Origin: Planctomycetaceae bacterium
GTDB taxonomy: Bacteria > Planctomycetota > Planctomycetia > Planctomycetales > Planctomycetaceae
Direction: 5' to 3'
Length of the DNA: 64,000 nucleotides
Assembly (NCBI GenBank): GCA_018699955.1
Contig: JABISG010000096.1
Span: forward strand, 21,979 to 85,978
Shown here: one piece after another, positions 1-9,617 of the stretch
Layout of the letters: each line of letters opens with the position of its first letter
Numbering within the stretch: position 1 is the first letter of the stretch
Notes under the pieces: model-generated
What the model saw: the letters and a program-made list of their open reading frames with translations, nothing else
What the model was told of the DNA's origin: nothing
The model's database searches: none
Position numbers and translations under genes: made by a program

Positions 1-1
1 G

Positions 2-1852
2 CATGCGCGTTGTTTCGTTCTTCTCGTAGCAACCGGTCTCATTGCCGGATGCACGGGCGGCCCGAAGCTCAGCCTGACCTCTCCCTCCACATGGCCCGGG
101 GCCAGTCAGGTGGCGGGCGCTGGAAATAAGGTCGGTGGATGGGTGTCGGAAAAGGCCCAATCCCGGAGGGCGCGCAAGCAGGCGAAGGCGGCAGCAGTGG
201 CGCGAAGAGAATCGAGCCGAGCCACAACGAACGACGAGACGAACAGCAAACTCCGCGCGATCTTCACTCAGGGCAACGACCGCGGGGCCAACCAACCGGC
301 AGATCCGTTCCTGGCACAGACGGCTCAGGCCAATCAGAAAGTCGCAAGCGCTTCTCATTCCAACAACAACACTAAGAACGATCGTCTTCCGAACGATCGC
401 CGCGAGGCCAACCTGAAATCGGCCGCGCATTCTGTTGACGGCCCAAAAGTTCCGGCGCCGAAACAATCCGCTCCGATCGATCCAAACGTCAATCCGTTCG
501 CCGATCTCGCTAATTCCCGCAACATACCGCCGACGAAAATACGTGAGAAGAGTTCTGTCGACAACCCATTTGCAGGTGGAATCGACACACAACTGGCGCA
601 ACTCCGCGAGCAGGCAGGTCGCAGCGAAACGCCAGCGACACGGAACGAATTGCCCATCGAGCGAAACCCATTGCGTGATGCCATATTGGGCGATGCTGTT
701 CTTGAAGACAGTGTTCTTGAAGACAGCGCAGTTATCGAAGACAGTGCAGACGAACCGCAGGCGGGACAAACCACTTTGCCCAATGACGCGATCGTACCGA
801 TCATCGAAGACGTTGTTCCACCGGTCGATAAAATTGAAGTGCCAGTCGTGAATATTGATGAACCGGCTGATATCGAGGAGCCTCCCGTTGGCCGAGCCGT
901 TGGCCGAGCCGTTGTTCGGTCGGGTGATTTCGCCGACGAGTTGCTTCCCGAGTGGGCTCGCGAGCCGTCGCCACAACCAGAACAACGTGAGACTTTGCCG
1001 TCGAAAGAGACACAATCTTTCGCGAATCAGCAAATCGATCCAGCAAACGAAACCCCGTTCATTCCATCCGAAGAGTCACCGGCAGCGGATCGGATTCACG
1101 TGGCAAGAAACGCCATCGAAACGCCGTTGACCGAAATTGAAATTGATCCGTCTCCGGTCATCATCTCCCCTCGATTCCGATCGGGGAACCCGATCGACAA
1201 TGCCGAAGCGGCGGGGCGGGTTGAGTTCGTGTCACCGCCTCCCGCCGATGTGATCGCCCCTCCCGTAGATGTGGTTGCCATTGAAGAGCACGGCAGCCTA
1301 CCGGAAAGTGACGATGCCTTCGGCGAGATGATCGTCGAGTCAGATTCCCTTCCATCGGGTTTTGCCGAATGGCACGGAAACGATGGCGGGTACGCGACTC
1401 TTCGGACAAACACGCCTCTCAATGCACAGGAAGTGAGTTCCTCATCAAACGCGGGCGTTCCGGCCCGATTGGCGGTCAATTCGCGACCAGTTGCGACAGC
1501 TCCCGTTCCTGCTGCGACGGACGCTGAAAGCAGCGACCAAAATCCATTCGTCGTTCGCCCGCATCTCCTGCGAGAGATTCCGTCTTCCGGGACTGCGATT
1601 GATGATGTGAAAGACGCAAATGAGCAAGCGGAACCACTGTCCGATCCGTTCGTGTTTCCCCAATCGAACACCGACGGCGATCAGGCTCTCGAAAGCTCAC
1701 TGGATTCGATCAGTTGGGATCCTGAAACGGAACCAGGCGCAGCAGCGGCGGGGAATTCGCTGTTTGAATCAACCGCGATGATCGGACTGTTGATCGGTGT
1801 GGTCTGCCTGATCGGGTTGGCGCTGATTCGGCGGATGTACACAACGGCCTGA
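2..1852 (+). CDS. Lipoprotein with C-terminal membrane segment, 5' end cut by window edge
   Basis: The frame is already open at position 2 and has no upstream stop, so the start codon lies before the window. The first visible residues form the hydrophobic core of a signal peptide ending in a lipobox (LIAGC; Cys codon at 50-52), so the mature protein should be lipid-anchored. The middle is a long, low-complexity, Pro/Glu/Asp-rich and probably disordered stretch with short internal repeats (an ED-rich VLEDS repeat near 700-740 and a duplicated VGRA near 885-910). The last 30 residues contain one clear membrane segment (MIGLLIGVVCLIGLALI) followed by Arg-Arg. A lipid anchor at one end and a membrane helix at the other would tether the protein twice, possibly bridging two membranes or the periplasm; that is inference. 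No enzymatic domain is visible and I do not recognise the family. An internal GTG at 110 would miss the signal peptide and is not preferred. Confidence 0.75.
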   Translation, partial: HARCFVLLVATGLIAGCTGGPKLSLTSPSTWPGASQVAGAGNKVGGWVSEKAQSRRARKQAKAAAVARRESSRATTNDETNSKLRAIFTQGNDRGANQPADPFLAQTAQANQKVASASHSNNNTKNDRLPNDRREANLKSAAHSVDGPKVPAPKQSAPIDPNVNPFADLANSRNIPPTKIREKSSVDNPFAGGIDTQLAQLREQAGRSETPATRNELPIERNPLRDAILGDAVLEDSVLEDSAVIEDSADEPQAGQTTLPNDAIVPIIEDVVPPVDKIEVPVVNIDEPADIEEPPVGRAVGRAVVRSGDFADELLPEWAREPSPQPEQRETLPSKETQSFANQQIDPANETPFIPSEESPAADRIHVARNAIETPLTEIEIDPSPVIISPRFRSGNPIDNAEAAGRVEFVSPPPADVIAPPVDVVAIEEHGSLPESDDAFGEMIVESDSLPSGFAEWHGNDGGYATLRTNTPLNAQEVSSSSNAGVPARLAVNSRPVATAPVPAATDAESSDQNPFVVRPHLLREIPSSGTAIDDVKDANEQAEPLSDPFVFPQSNTDGDQALESSLDSISWDPETEPGAAAAGNSLFESTAMIGLLIGVVCLIGLALIRRMYTTA

Positions 1853-2166
1853 ATTGTCGTTTGCGGAGGTAAATCCCCCCGCCCGACTGAAAGTCGCAGC
1901 CCGCGAGGCGAACTCGATCTCTCGTGGGGATTGCGCCTGTTCACTCCGTTTTTCGGTGGTGACTTGCCAATAAATCGCCCGCATCGCGCCGCGCCGTGTC
2001 CTATATTTGAATTGCAGTGCCATGCCCTGTGATTCACGAAAGGACCGAATAGACGCGCCGATTGAAGGGCGCAACGATCTCGGCATCCTTTGAGTCCAGT
2101 GCATGGACTTTCTGCCCAAAGCTTGGCCGGTCGAACCATTTGAAACCGCAGACGGGAGTTTTGCCG
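1853..2166. other. Intergenic, no gene seen
   Basis: About 310 bases between the lipoprotein and the PilZ-like gene. No convincing frame, RNA or terminator was found; it should carry the promoter of the downstream gene. The apparent coding frame reaching back to 2062 is rejected because the codons before 2167 look non-coding. Confidence 0.5.
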
Positions 2167-2526
2167 ATGACATCGGATCCCTGGAGTCGCCCCACCGTGC
2201 ACGAGTTGCACGAAGTGTTGGAGAGCATTGAAAAACGCGACGGATTGAGCGAACGCGAGGTCGAACGGCTGGAACTGGCCGTCCCGGCAGAAATCACCAC
2301 GTCCCGCGGCAATACCGTCTCGGCGATGACCCGCGAAGTCAGCCGTGCCGGCATCGGCCTGTTGCACCGAGGCTCCATTACCCCGGGGCGTGTGACGGTA
2401 AAAATGGCCAGTGAAACGCGGGAATTCACTTATCACGTTGAGCTTGAATGGTGTTATCCCTGCGAAAACGGCATGTTCATGAGCGGCGGACCGTTTCTAC
2501 AGACCGATGAAGAAGACGACGAATAA
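2167..2526 (+). CDS. PilZ-like small protein
   Basis: A 119-residue soluble protein. The start ATG at 2167 is chosen because a GGGAG-type ribosome site sits just upstream and conservation-like composition begins there. The central part, a short beta-rich stretch with EVSRAGIGLLHRG, resembles the second PilZ motif (D/N-x-S-x-x-G) used to bind cyclic di-GMP, here with Glu-Val-Ser-Arg-Ala-Gly. The first PilZ motif (RxxxR) is not obvious, although basic residues precede it, so nucleotide binding is uncertain. The tail is acidic (EEDDE). It is a monocistron with its own terminator-like hairpin at 2547-2582. A PilZ-like adaptor is the best guess; function unknown. Confidence 0.55.
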   Translation: MTSDPWSRPTVHELHEVLESIEKRDGLSEREVERLELAVPAEITTSRGNTVSAMTREVSRAGIGLLHRGSITPGRVTVKMASETREFTYHVELEWCYPCENGMFMSGGPFLQTDEEDDE

Positions 2527-2546
2527 GATTGCCCAAAGCGAGCCGT

Positions 2547-2582
2547 AAGCCCAAGCCCTCAGCCTGCTGTCGGCTTGGGCTT
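2547..2582 (+). terminator. Hairpin terminator after PilZ-like gene
   Basis: An 11-bp perfect stem (AAGCCCAAGCC / GGCTTGGGCTT) with a 14-nt loop lies 20 bases past the stop codon. It is followed by TCTGCGTTTG, a weak T-rich run, so termination is likely but may be inefficient. Confidence 0.6.
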
Positions 2583-2669
2583 CTGCGTTTGTAATCGACG
2601 CACGGCTTGACGGTTTTTTGCCGTCTACCTATACTCGCGCTGACCGCCAACCGGAAGCGAGAGTACCCG

Positions 2670-3638
2670 ATGAAAAGCGAAGAACGGCACGAACTGAAGT
2701 CCAACGAGCTGGAGAAACTGTCGGCCAGATTGCAGCCGATTTTCGATCAGTACGGGATGCACATCGTACTGGCTATTAGCGCGGCCATAGCCATTGGCGC
2801 CGCAGCAATGTTCTGGAATCGAACCAGTTCGGCAGAAAAGACGGCCGGTTGGACCGAACTGAGAGCCGCAGTTACGGCAAGGTCCGCCGAGAAGTTTCTC
2901 GAAGTCGCCGAAGACGAAACGCTGTCGAAGAAGCCAGTCTCAGCTTGGGCGCATCTTCGGGCCGCCGAACGCTACTTGGAAACCGGAATTCAGCAATCGC
3001 TGGAAAACCGTGAAGGCGAACGCGGATTGGTTTCCGACCTGGACGAAGCCCGCAAGAACTTCGACCTGGCACTGGAAGCGGCCCCCGCCAAGAGCAACTT
3101 GCAGGAACGGGCATTGTACGGCTTGGGACGTTGCCTGGAAACGATGGCCGGCGTTAACCAGCGCACCGACGCTGCGAACAGTGAAACTGCCGACCTGCTC
3201 GCAGAAGCGGTCAAAGCCTACGAGAAACTGCTCAGCGAATACCCGGATTCTGCATACAACCAGAAACGATACGAAGAGGAAGAACTCGGAAACCTCGAAC
3301 GGCATCGAGATTTCTTGAAGTCCGAAAAAGCGAGCATTTTTTATGCTTGGTTCAGAACACAAAATCCGAAACCGGAAGATCGTCGCAGCCCGCTCGACGG
3401 CATGCCGACGGATCATCCGCCCTTCGGTAGCGGCCCGGTCACGCTGCCGCCCATTCCCGAGGGGTTGCGGCTACTCGATGACGACGCCGAAGCCGGCCCG
3501 GAATTTCCCGGGACTGAACAAGAAACGCCGGAAGGTGAATCGAGCGGCACCGCACCTGCCCCGAAGCCATCCGCCCCCGTCTCCAAGACGCCGGCAGAGA
3601 CTAATAATGGCGATGACGAGAAGAAGGACGGCGAGTAA
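2670..3638 (+). CDS. Membrane-anchored tetratricopeptide-like protein
   Basis: A 322-residue protein starting at the ATG at 2670, preceded by a GAGAG ribosome site; the earlier in-frame ATG at 2607 overlaps the terminator region and is not used. Residues 31-49 form one membrane helix, so the protein is N-terminally anchored with the bulk outside. Residues about 60-230 are helical and alanine-rich with TPR-like helix pairs (for example around NFDLALEAAPAK and AVKAYEKLLSEYPDS). The C-terminal 80 residues are Pro/Ser/Glu-rich and likely disordered. The topology (helix then TPR) resembles YfgM-type ancillary factors, which work with BamB or PpiD at the inner membrane; this is only an analogy. rluD follows 80 bp downstream. 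Confidence 0.6.
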   Translation: MKSEERHELKSNELEKLSARLQPIFDQYGMHIVLAISAAIAIGAAAMFWNRTSSAEKTAGWTELRAAVTARSAEKFLEVAEDETLSKKPVSAWAHLRAAERYLETGIQQSLENREGERGLVSDLDEARKNFDLALEAAPAKSNLQERALYGLGRCLETMAGVNQRTDAANSETADLLAEAVKAYEKLLSEYPDSAYNQKRYEEEELGNLERHRDFLKSEKASIFYAWFRTQNPKPEDRRSPLDGMPTDHPPFGSGPVTLPPIPEGLRLLDDDAEAGPEFPGTEQETPEGESSGTAPAPKPSAPVSKTPAETNNGDDEKKDGE

Positions 3639-3718
3639 TCGACTCTCTGTGTGGTTGAAATGGCGTGGTGTGGTTGAAATGACACGCACAGTTCCCTCCC
3701 CGCCGCTTCTGATGTCCG

Positions 3719-4822
3719 ATGAATGACGCGACGCCGCCAAGCGATGACGACCTGCCGGTCAGCGAAGTCGCTCTCTCGTCATCCGACCCAATCGAGTTGA
3801 CCGTCGAAGCGCGCGCACACGGCTGGCGGATCGATCACTATCTCAGCCGACTGTTCCCCAACTACAGCCGATCGTTGTTTCAACGGGCCATTGAAACAAA
3901 GACCGTGTTGATCAACGGCCTTTCGGTGAAAAGTTCCCGACGACTGCGCGTGAACGATCGCGTCTCCGTCCGGCTGCCGGAACTACCCGACAGCAGTCTG
4001 CCGGCCGAAGATATTCCGCTCGACGTGCTGCACGAAGACGATTCGCTGATTCTCCTGAACAAACGGGCCGGCATGATAGTGCATCCCGGCAAGGGCAATT
4101 ACGGGGGAACGTTGGCGGCAGCGCTGCAGTTTCACTTCGATCAACTCAGTGACGTCGCCGGGCAGTTTCGGCCGGGGATCGTGCATCGCCTCGACCGCGA
4201 CACCACCGGCGTCATCGTTATCGCCAAAGACAATCAGGTTCACAGCAAACTCAGCAAACAGTTCGAAGAACGCACCGTCAAGAAAGAATACCGGGCCATC
4301 GTTTGGGGCGAGGTCGAATTCGACAGTGACTACATCGAAACCCACGTCTGCGTTCACCCAAGAGTACGCGAAAAGATGCAGGTCTGCTCGCCGGGGGGAA
4401 ACGCCCGCGAAGCGAACACGTTTTACGAAACAGTCGAACGATTCCCCGGCTTCAGCTACATGCGCCTGCTGCCCCGCACCGGCCGCACGCATCAACTGCG
4501 CGTACACATGCAGCACATCGGCCATCCCATCGTTGCCGACCGCGTCTACGGCGGCCGCCCCGTATTAAAACGCACCGACGTGGAGAAAGGGCGAGCAGGG
4601 GGTGTAAACCCCTTGGTTTCTCCGACCATTGAGTCCGCTCCCACGCCAGAATCCGCCACCAGTACCGACGATACCCGTAAAGTTCTCATCGCCCGCCAGG
4701 CCCTACATGCGTTCCGTCTTGAATTCGACCACCCGCAGAGTGGACAACGGATGGCGTTTGAGGCACCATTGCCGAAGGATTTCCAGCGTTCACTGGACGC
4801 GCTGCGAAGTCTGAAGGAATAA
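3719..4822 (+). CDS. rluD: Pseudouridine synthase, RluD family
   Basis: A 367-residue cytoplasmic enzyme that isomerises uridine to pseudouridine, probably in 23S rRNA (helix 69 for true RluD). Residues about 30-90 are an S4 RNA-binding domain. The catalytic motif HRLDRDTTG is at 156-164, with Asp159 as the expected nucleophile, and the RTGRTHQLRVHM motif near 258 is typical of the RluA/RluC/RluD group. There is an insertion of roughly 30 Pro/Ser/Thr-rich residues between the GGRPV segment and the RQALHAF motif, which looks like a loop expansion. The ATG at 3719 gives the full S4 domain. RluD rather than RluC is an inference from the S4 domain and overall layout; substrate is not proven. Confidence 0.88.
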   Translation: MNDATPPSDDDLPVSEVALSSSDPIELTVEARAHGWRIDHYLSRLFPNYSRSLFQRAIETKTVLINGLSVKSSRRLRVNDRVSVRLPELPDSSLPAEDIPLDVLHEDDSLILLNKRAGMIVHPGKGNYGGTLAAALQFHFDQLSDVAGQFRPGIVHRLDRDTTGVIVIAKDNQVHSKLSKQFEERTVKKEYRAIVWGEVEFDSDYIETHVCVHPRVREKMQVCSPGGNAREANTFYETVERFPGFSYMRLLPRTGRTHQLRVHMQHIGHPIVADRVYGGRPVLKRTDVEKGRAGGVNPLVSPTIESAPTPESATSTDDTRKVLIARQALHAFRLEFDHPQSGQRMAFEAPLPKDFQRSLDALRSLKE

Positions 4823-4873
4823 TGTTCACAACCCACGCGCTGTTCCCCGTGGGATTTTCAATGGATACCCAAT

Positions 4874-5740
4874 ATGCGATTAGCAAAAGTTGCCCTCGTC
4901 GATGGCGAATGTCGCGTCGGCCTGCTTGAAGACGACCAAGTCAAACTGCTCGACCTCTCCCAGGTGGACAACTGCGTCTGTCTGTCCGACGTGTTGCACT
5001 CTCCCGATCCGATCGGTCTGGCCAAATTCCTCGCCGACCCCAATACCGAACCGGTTCCGCTCAAAGAAGTGACGTTGCTGGCACCCATCTGCCATCAGGA
5101 AGTCTGGGCGGCCGGCGTCACCTACAAACGCAGCCAGGTCGCCCGCATGGAAGAATCGGAGTCGGCCGCATCGCATTACGATCTCGTTTACACGGCCGAC
5201 CGCCCCGAAATATTCTTCAAGGCCGACCCGACTCGCGTCTCCGGTCCCGGCGAACCGGTCCGCGTCCGCAGCGACAGCAACTGGAGCGTCCCCGAACCGG
5301 AGTTGACACTCGTCGTCAAACCCGACGGCACGCTCGCCGGCTTTACCATCGGCAACGACATGTCGGCACGCGACATCGAAGGCGAAAACCCGCTCTACCT
5401 GCCGCAAGCCAAGTTCTACAAACAATGCTGTGGCCTCGGCCCCTGCGTGTTGGTCCCCGAAGAAGAACTCGACCTGCCCGCAACGAAAATCATTCTCACC
5501 ATCGAACGCGACGGCAGTCAGGTTTTCCAAGGTGAAACCGACCTCGGCGAAATGGCACGCAGTTTCGACGATCTCATCGACTGGCTCTTCCGCGAGCAGG
5601 ATTTCCCCAACGGTGTCATGCTGCTCACCGGCACTGGAATCGTTCCACCGGACGACTTCACACTGGAAGACGGCGACACCGCATCAATCGAAATCACCGG
5701 CATCGGCACATTAACCAACCCGGTCGTCAAAGGGACATAG
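4874..5740 (+). CDS. Fumarylacetoacetate hydrolase (FAH) family protein
   Basis: A 288-residue cytoplasmic enzyme of the FAH superfamily, whose members cleave C-C bonds or decarboxylate acylpyruvate-type substrates with a divalent metal. The metal-site features are visible: an EPELTLVV segment (the E-x-E pair), then [12 protein letters not shown], which is the family's conserved strand-loop, and later [16 protein letters not shown] near the C terminus. The N terminus (MRLAKVALV) is short as in single-domain bacterial members. Substrate cannot be deduced; planctomycetes often have several paralogues acting on sugar-acid or aromatic breakdown products. It ends in the terminator-like hairpin at 5754-5779. 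Confidence 0.85.
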   Translation: MRLAKVALVDGECRVGLLEDDQVKLLDLSQVDNCVCLSDVLHSPDPIGLAKFLADPNTEPVPLKEVTLLAPICHQEVWAAGVTYKRSQVARMEESESAASHYDLVYTADRPEIFFKADPTRVSGPGEPVRVRSDSNWSVPEPELTLVVKPDGTLAGFTIGNDMSARDIEGENPLYLPQAKFYKQCCGLGPCVLVPEEELDLPATKIILTIERDGSQVFQGETDLGEMARSFDDLIDWLFREQDFPNGVMLLTGTGIVPPDDFTLEDGDTASIEITGIGTLTNPVVKGT

Positions 5741-5753
5741 TCCCGTATGTAAA

Positions 5754-5779
5754 GCCGCGACCACTGGTCGCGGCCTTTT
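5754..5779 (+). terminator. GC-rich hairpin with T run after FAH-family gene
   Basis: Inverted arms GCCGCGACCA and TGGTCGCGGC separated by one base, followed by CTTTTG. Located 13 bases after the stop codon. This is a typical intrinsic terminator shape. Confidence 0.7.
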
Positions 5780-5807
5780 GAGACACTTCCCGGCACGGAA
5801 GGCCACC

Positions 5808-6758
5808 ATGACCAAGCACCTCAACCGCATTCACCAGACCGACTGCATCAAGGGCATGGGCAAGCTGCCCGACGGTTCGGTGGATCTCGCCTTCGCCGAT
5901 CCGCCGTTCAACATTGGCTACGAATACGACGAGTACGACGACCGCCGCGAGGCCGACGAATATCTCGACTGGTCGAAACAATGGCTCACCGAAGTCACTC
6001 GCGTGCTGAAACCGGACGGCACTTTCTGGCTGGCGATCGGCGATGAATACGCGGCCGAATTGAAGGTAATGATGACGCGCGAACTCGGCCTGACGTGCCG
6101 CAGTTGGGTCATCTGGTATTACACGTTCGGCGTCAACTGCAAGAACAAATTCAGCCGCTCGCACGCGCATCTGTTCCATATGGTGAAGGACGAAAAGAAC
6201 TTCACTTTCAACGCCGACGATCCCGCCATCCGCATCCCATCGGCCCGGCAACTCGTTTACGGCGACAAACGCGCCAACCCCAAAGGCCGTCTGCCCGACG
6301 ACACCTGGATTCTCCGCCCGCAAGACATCCCCGAGAGTTTCGGGCCGGACGAAGACACCTGGTACTTCCCCCGCGTGAACGGCACCTTCAAAGAACGCAA
6401 AGGCTGGCACGGCTGCCAAATGCCCGAGCAACTCCTCGGCCGCATCATCCGCGCCTGCTCCAACCCCAACGAAATCGTCCTCGACCCCTTCACCGGCAGC
6501 GGCACAACATTAGCCGTCGCCAAGAAACTCGACCGCCAATTCGTCGGTTACGAGCTCTCGAAAGAATACGCCGCGAATGCGAAAAGCCGACTGAAAGAAA
6601 CCGAAGTCGGACAACCGTTGGACGGTGTGGAAAATGCAATGACGAGCGCGCCGACAACAGCCAACGGGCGGAAGTTGGAAAATGTTCCGAAGACTCCAAC
6701 CCGACGCAGACTTGTCAAGAAAACGTCGGTCGTCGATAAGCAGTTTGATTTGCTGTAG
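5808..6758 (+). CDS. Orphan DNA methyltransferase, beta-type (N6-adenine or N4-cytosine)
   Basis: A 316-residue S-adenosylmethionine-dependent methyltransferase. The catalytic motif DPPF is at 31-34 and the cofactor motif DPFTGSGTT at 226-234, so catalysis precedes cofactor binding with the target-recognition region between, which defines the beta class. The motif does not separate N6-adenine from N4-cytosine products. The ATG at 5808 is preferred over 5778 because the extra 10 residues are unlike coding sequence. The C-terminal 50 residues are Thr/Arg/Lys-rich and poorly ordered. No restriction endonuclease lies next to it, so it is an orphan that may act in regulation or chromosome marking rather than restriction. 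The following gene is an unrecognised small protein. Confidence 0.85.
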   Translation: MTKHLNRIHQTDCIKGMGKLPDGSVDLAFADPPFNIGYEYDEYDDRREADEYLDWSKQWLTEVTRVLKPDGTFWLAIGDEYAAELKVMMTRELGLTCRSWVIWYYTFGVNCKNKFSRSHAHLFHMVKDEKNFTFNADDPAIRIPSARQLVYGDKRANPKGRLPDDTWILRPQDIPESFGPDEDTWYFPRVNGTFKERKGWHGCQMPEQLLGRIIRACSNPNEIVLDPFTGSGTTLAVAKKLDRQFVGYELSKEYAANAKSRLKETEVGQPLDGVENAMTSAPTTANGRKLENVPKTPTRRRLVKKTSVVDKQFDLL

Positions 6759-6851
6759 AGTTCAGTCAATTTGACGAGTACGGTTTGGGAACAGGCTGAA
6801 AGCCGCGTTCTGCATTCGTTCTCTGTTCATTTCTCATCATCGGCCGGGGCC

Positions 6852-7298
6852 ATGAGCCAGACCGACGTTCCTACTTTCACTGATGCAACAGGCCAGTTTC
6901 AACAATTCATTTTGGAACAGGGCTACGATCCGCAACTCCAGTGGATATTTCGAGACGATATCGTTGAGCATGGATTTCAGATATTTGTTCGACTTCCACT
7001 CCGTGACTCCACAGAAAAGATGGAACGTCGGTACGAGGAGGGAGTTCGGCGTGGACTTGGCATCAACCTACACGTGTTCTGTTATCTCAACGCGCGACCG
7101 CTCTGCTACATCTGGCTGCCTGAAGACGAAACGGATGCCGAATATCGGATGCTGACGGGGTTAAAACTGAGCGCGCCAAGCGAACCGGGGCGACAGACTG
7201 TTGTCGGGATTCGCTGGAAACTCAGATGGGTGTGGTTGCGCTGGATGGAACGCCGCATTTCAAAGCACCGGTGGGCGGACGACATTCCAAAACAATAA
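6852..7298 (+). CDS. Hypothetical protein, about 148 residues
   Basis: I do not recognise this protein. It starts at the ATG at 6852, preceded by a GGCCGGGG stretch; the frame is open back to 6771 but those codons look non-coding. It is soluble, with mixed alpha/beta character, several Trp and Arg residues near the C terminus (KLRWVWLRWMERRI) and no signal peptide. It follows the methyltransferase on the same strand by about 90 bp and converges with the oligopeptidase gene, whose stop lies 6 bp beyond its own. A role linked to the methyltransferase is possible but unsupported. Confidence 0.5.
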   Translation: MSQTDVPTFTDATGQFQQFILEQGYDPQLQWIFRDDIVEHGFQIFVRLPLRDSTEKMERRYEEGVRRGLGINLHVFCYLNARPLCYIWLPEDETDAEYRMLTGLKLSAPSEPGRQTVVGIRWKLRWVWLRWMERRISKHRWADDIPKQ

Positions 7299-7304
7299 TC
7301 TCGT

Positions 7305-9389
7305 TCAAACCAGATTGTTATGCCGCAACAGCGCCTCGGGATTCGGTTCGCGGCCGCGGAATTCTTTGAAGAGTTCCATGGGATGTTTGCCGCCACCCTG
7401 TGAAAGGATTGTGTCGCGGAAGCGGCGGCCGGTTTTTTGGACGGCTTGTTCGTCGTCCAGGCCGGCGTCTTCGAAGGCGCTGAAGGCGTCGGCGCTGAGG
7501 ACTTCGGCCCATTTGTAGCTGTAATAGCCGGCCGCGTAACCGCCGGCGAAAATGTGTTGGAATGCGCACAGCGAGCGGTCGTCGTCGAACATCGGTAGCA
7601 CCGATGTTTGTTCGGCCACTCGTTGTTGCAGATCGAGAATGCTTTCATCGCCGCCCGGTTTGAAGGCGGTGTGCAATTGCATGTCGTTCATGCCGAAGCG
7701 TAATTGTCGCAGCATGTTGCTTCCCGCGCGATACGTTCGGGCGGCACAGATCTTCTCGAACAGTTCATCCGGCAGCGGTTCGTCGGTTTCGAAGTGGGCG
7801 GTCATGCCGATGAGCGTTGGCTTGTGGTAACACCAGTTTTCCATGAACTGGCTCGGCAATTCGACCGCGTCCCATTCGACGCCGTTGATGCCCGAGGCGT
7901 CCGCGAAATCGACGGTGGTCAACATGTGCTGCAAACCGTGGCCGAATTCGTGAAACAGCGTTTCCACTTCGCGAAACGTCATCAGCGACGGCCGATCGCC
8001 CACCGGCGGAGTTGAGTTGCAGACAAGATGTGCCACCGGGAGTTGAAGTTCATCACCGGTTCGCCGCCGCACCAGACAGTCGTCCATCCACGCTCCACCC
8101 CGTTTGTCGGCCGGCCGGGAATAGGGATCGAGGAAGAATGACGCAACGTGATCGCCCGCTTCGTTAAACACTTTGTAGAAGCTCACATCACCCTGCCAGA
8201 CGCCCGCTTCGTCGTTGGCTGCTTTCACTGTGATGCCGAACAACCGCTCGACCAGCGAGAACAAACCGTCGAGTACACGATCTTGCGGAAAGTAGGGACG
8301 CAGTTGTTCGTCGGTGAAATCGAACCGCGACTCTCGCAGCCGTTCGGCCCAGAAGGCGACGTCCCAATGCGTCAATGGTTCGGTCTCGCCCGCATCGGCG
8401 GCCAGTTTCCGCAGGTCGTCCATGTCCTGCTGCGCCGGTTTCCAGGATGCTTTTCGCAGTGTCTCAAACATTTCTTCGACCGCTGACGCATCGGCCGCCA
8501 TTTTCGTTGCCAAACTGACTTGCGCGTGGTTGTCGTAACCCAACAACTGCGCCTGTTCCTTTCGCAGTTTCAGGATTTGTTCAATCAGACCGCTATTGTC
8601 CCACTCGCCTTCCGACGCCCGTGTGACGAACGCGCGAAACACCAGTTCGCGCAGCTCCCGCCGTTTGCAATGCTGCATGAACGGACCGAAGCTCGGCGCT
8701 TCGAGCGTGATCCGCCACGGACCGTCGTCGGGGGTCGCCTCGTTTTCGTCTTTCGCGTCGTTGTAAGAAGCGGCCGCCATCGCCAGCAGGCTGGTTGGCA
8801 GGCCGGCGGCATCTTCCTTCTCCGTCAGCACGAGCGCAAACGCCTTGGTGGCATCGAGCACGTGGTTGGAGAAATCAGTACTCAACTTTGAAAGCTCACC
8901 GGCGATTTCGTTGAACCGTTCGAGGTCGGCACCGTCGAGGCCAATGCCCGCCAGTTCCGCGTGCAGTAACTTCTGCTCGATGATCCGTTGCTGCACACCA
9001 TCCAGCGCGTCCCACCCCGCGCCATCGCGAATCGATTTCAGCGCCTGGTAAATCGGTTTGCTCTGTTTCATCTGCAGGCTGAACTCGACGACTTCACCCA
9101 GCACCTCTTCGTAGGCTTCGCGCAGCTCGGGAGAATTCTTGACCCCCATCAAATGCGACACCGGACTCCAGGCGTACTCGAACGGCCGATCGATCGCATC
9201 CAGCGCGTCAATTGTGCCGGCCCAGGTGGGCGACGCATGGGTTTCCAGTTCGCTCAATTTCTGCCCTGCATCGGCCAGCACTTGCCTGACCGCAGGAACG
9301 ATGTCCGCCGATTCAATGCGATCGAACGGCGGTAGGCCTTCGTTCACCAGCAGCGGATTGTTCGTCAAATCGGCAGTTGCATCAGCCAT
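7305..9389 (-). CDS. prlC: M3-family oligopeptidase (oligopeptidase A type)
   Basis: A 694-residue cytoplasmic zinc metallopeptidase of the thimet-oligopeptidase family, which degrades short peptides, including cleaved signal peptides, left by larger proteases. The zinc-binding motif HEFGH is at 480-484, within the family pattern [12 protein letters not shown], and the third ligand glutamate is expected about 25 residues later. Length matches E. coli OpdA (about 680). The start at 9389 gives the normal N-terminal region ([13 protein letters not shown]). It faces the neighbouring rightward gene convergently with almost no spacer. Assignment to OpdA rather than the Dcp subgroup follows the general layout and is moderately certain. 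Confidence 0.9.
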   Translation of the reverse strand: MADATADLTNNPLLVNEGLPPFDRIESADIVPAVRQVLADAGQKLSELETHASPTWAGTIDALDAIDRPFEYAWSPVSHLMGVKNSPELREAYEEVLGEVVEFSLQMKQSKPIYQALKSIRDGAGWDALDGVQQRIIEQKLLHAELAGIGLDGADLERFNEIAGELSKLSTDFSNHVLDATKAFALVLTEKEDAAGLPTSLLAMAAASYNDAKDENEATPDDGPWRITLEAPSFGPFMQHCKRRELRELVFRAFVTRASEGEWDNSGLIEQILKLRKEQAQLLGYDNHAQVSLATKMAADASAVEEMFETLRKASWKPAQQDMDDLRKLAADAGETEPLTHWDVAFWAERLRESRFDFTDEQLRPYFPQDRVLDGLFSLVERLFGITVKAANDEAGVWQGDVSFYKVFNEAGDHVASFFLDPYSRPADKRGGAWMDDCLVRRRTGDELQLPVAHLVCNSTPPVGDRPSLMTFREVETLFHEFGHGLQHMLTTVDFADASGINGVEWDAVELPSQFMENWCYHKPTLIGMTAHFETDEPLPDELFEKICAARTYRAGSNMLRQLRFGMNDMQLHTAFKPGGDESILDLQQRVAEQTSVLPMFDDDRSLCAFQHIFAGGYAAGYYSYKWAEVLSADAFSAFEDAGLDDEQAVQKTGRRFRDTILSQGGGKHPMELFKEFRGREPNPEALLRHNNLV

Positions 9390-9617
9390 CGATTCATTTC
9401 CTTATGAAGCCGTGATATCCAACAATTCTTCCCGCCCAACGGTTGCAGGCCCCCGTCGGCAAGCCCGAGCCAACGTGCCAGAGAAGTGTACCGGCTGGAA
9501 CAAACAACGTCACCCACACAGGACCGATCAATCTCGACATTTCCTGGCTCCTCGCGTAGATTTAGCGGGTATTAGACTGTGAATCAGGTATTCGGGCGGC
9601 AAATTGGGAGAGACGGC

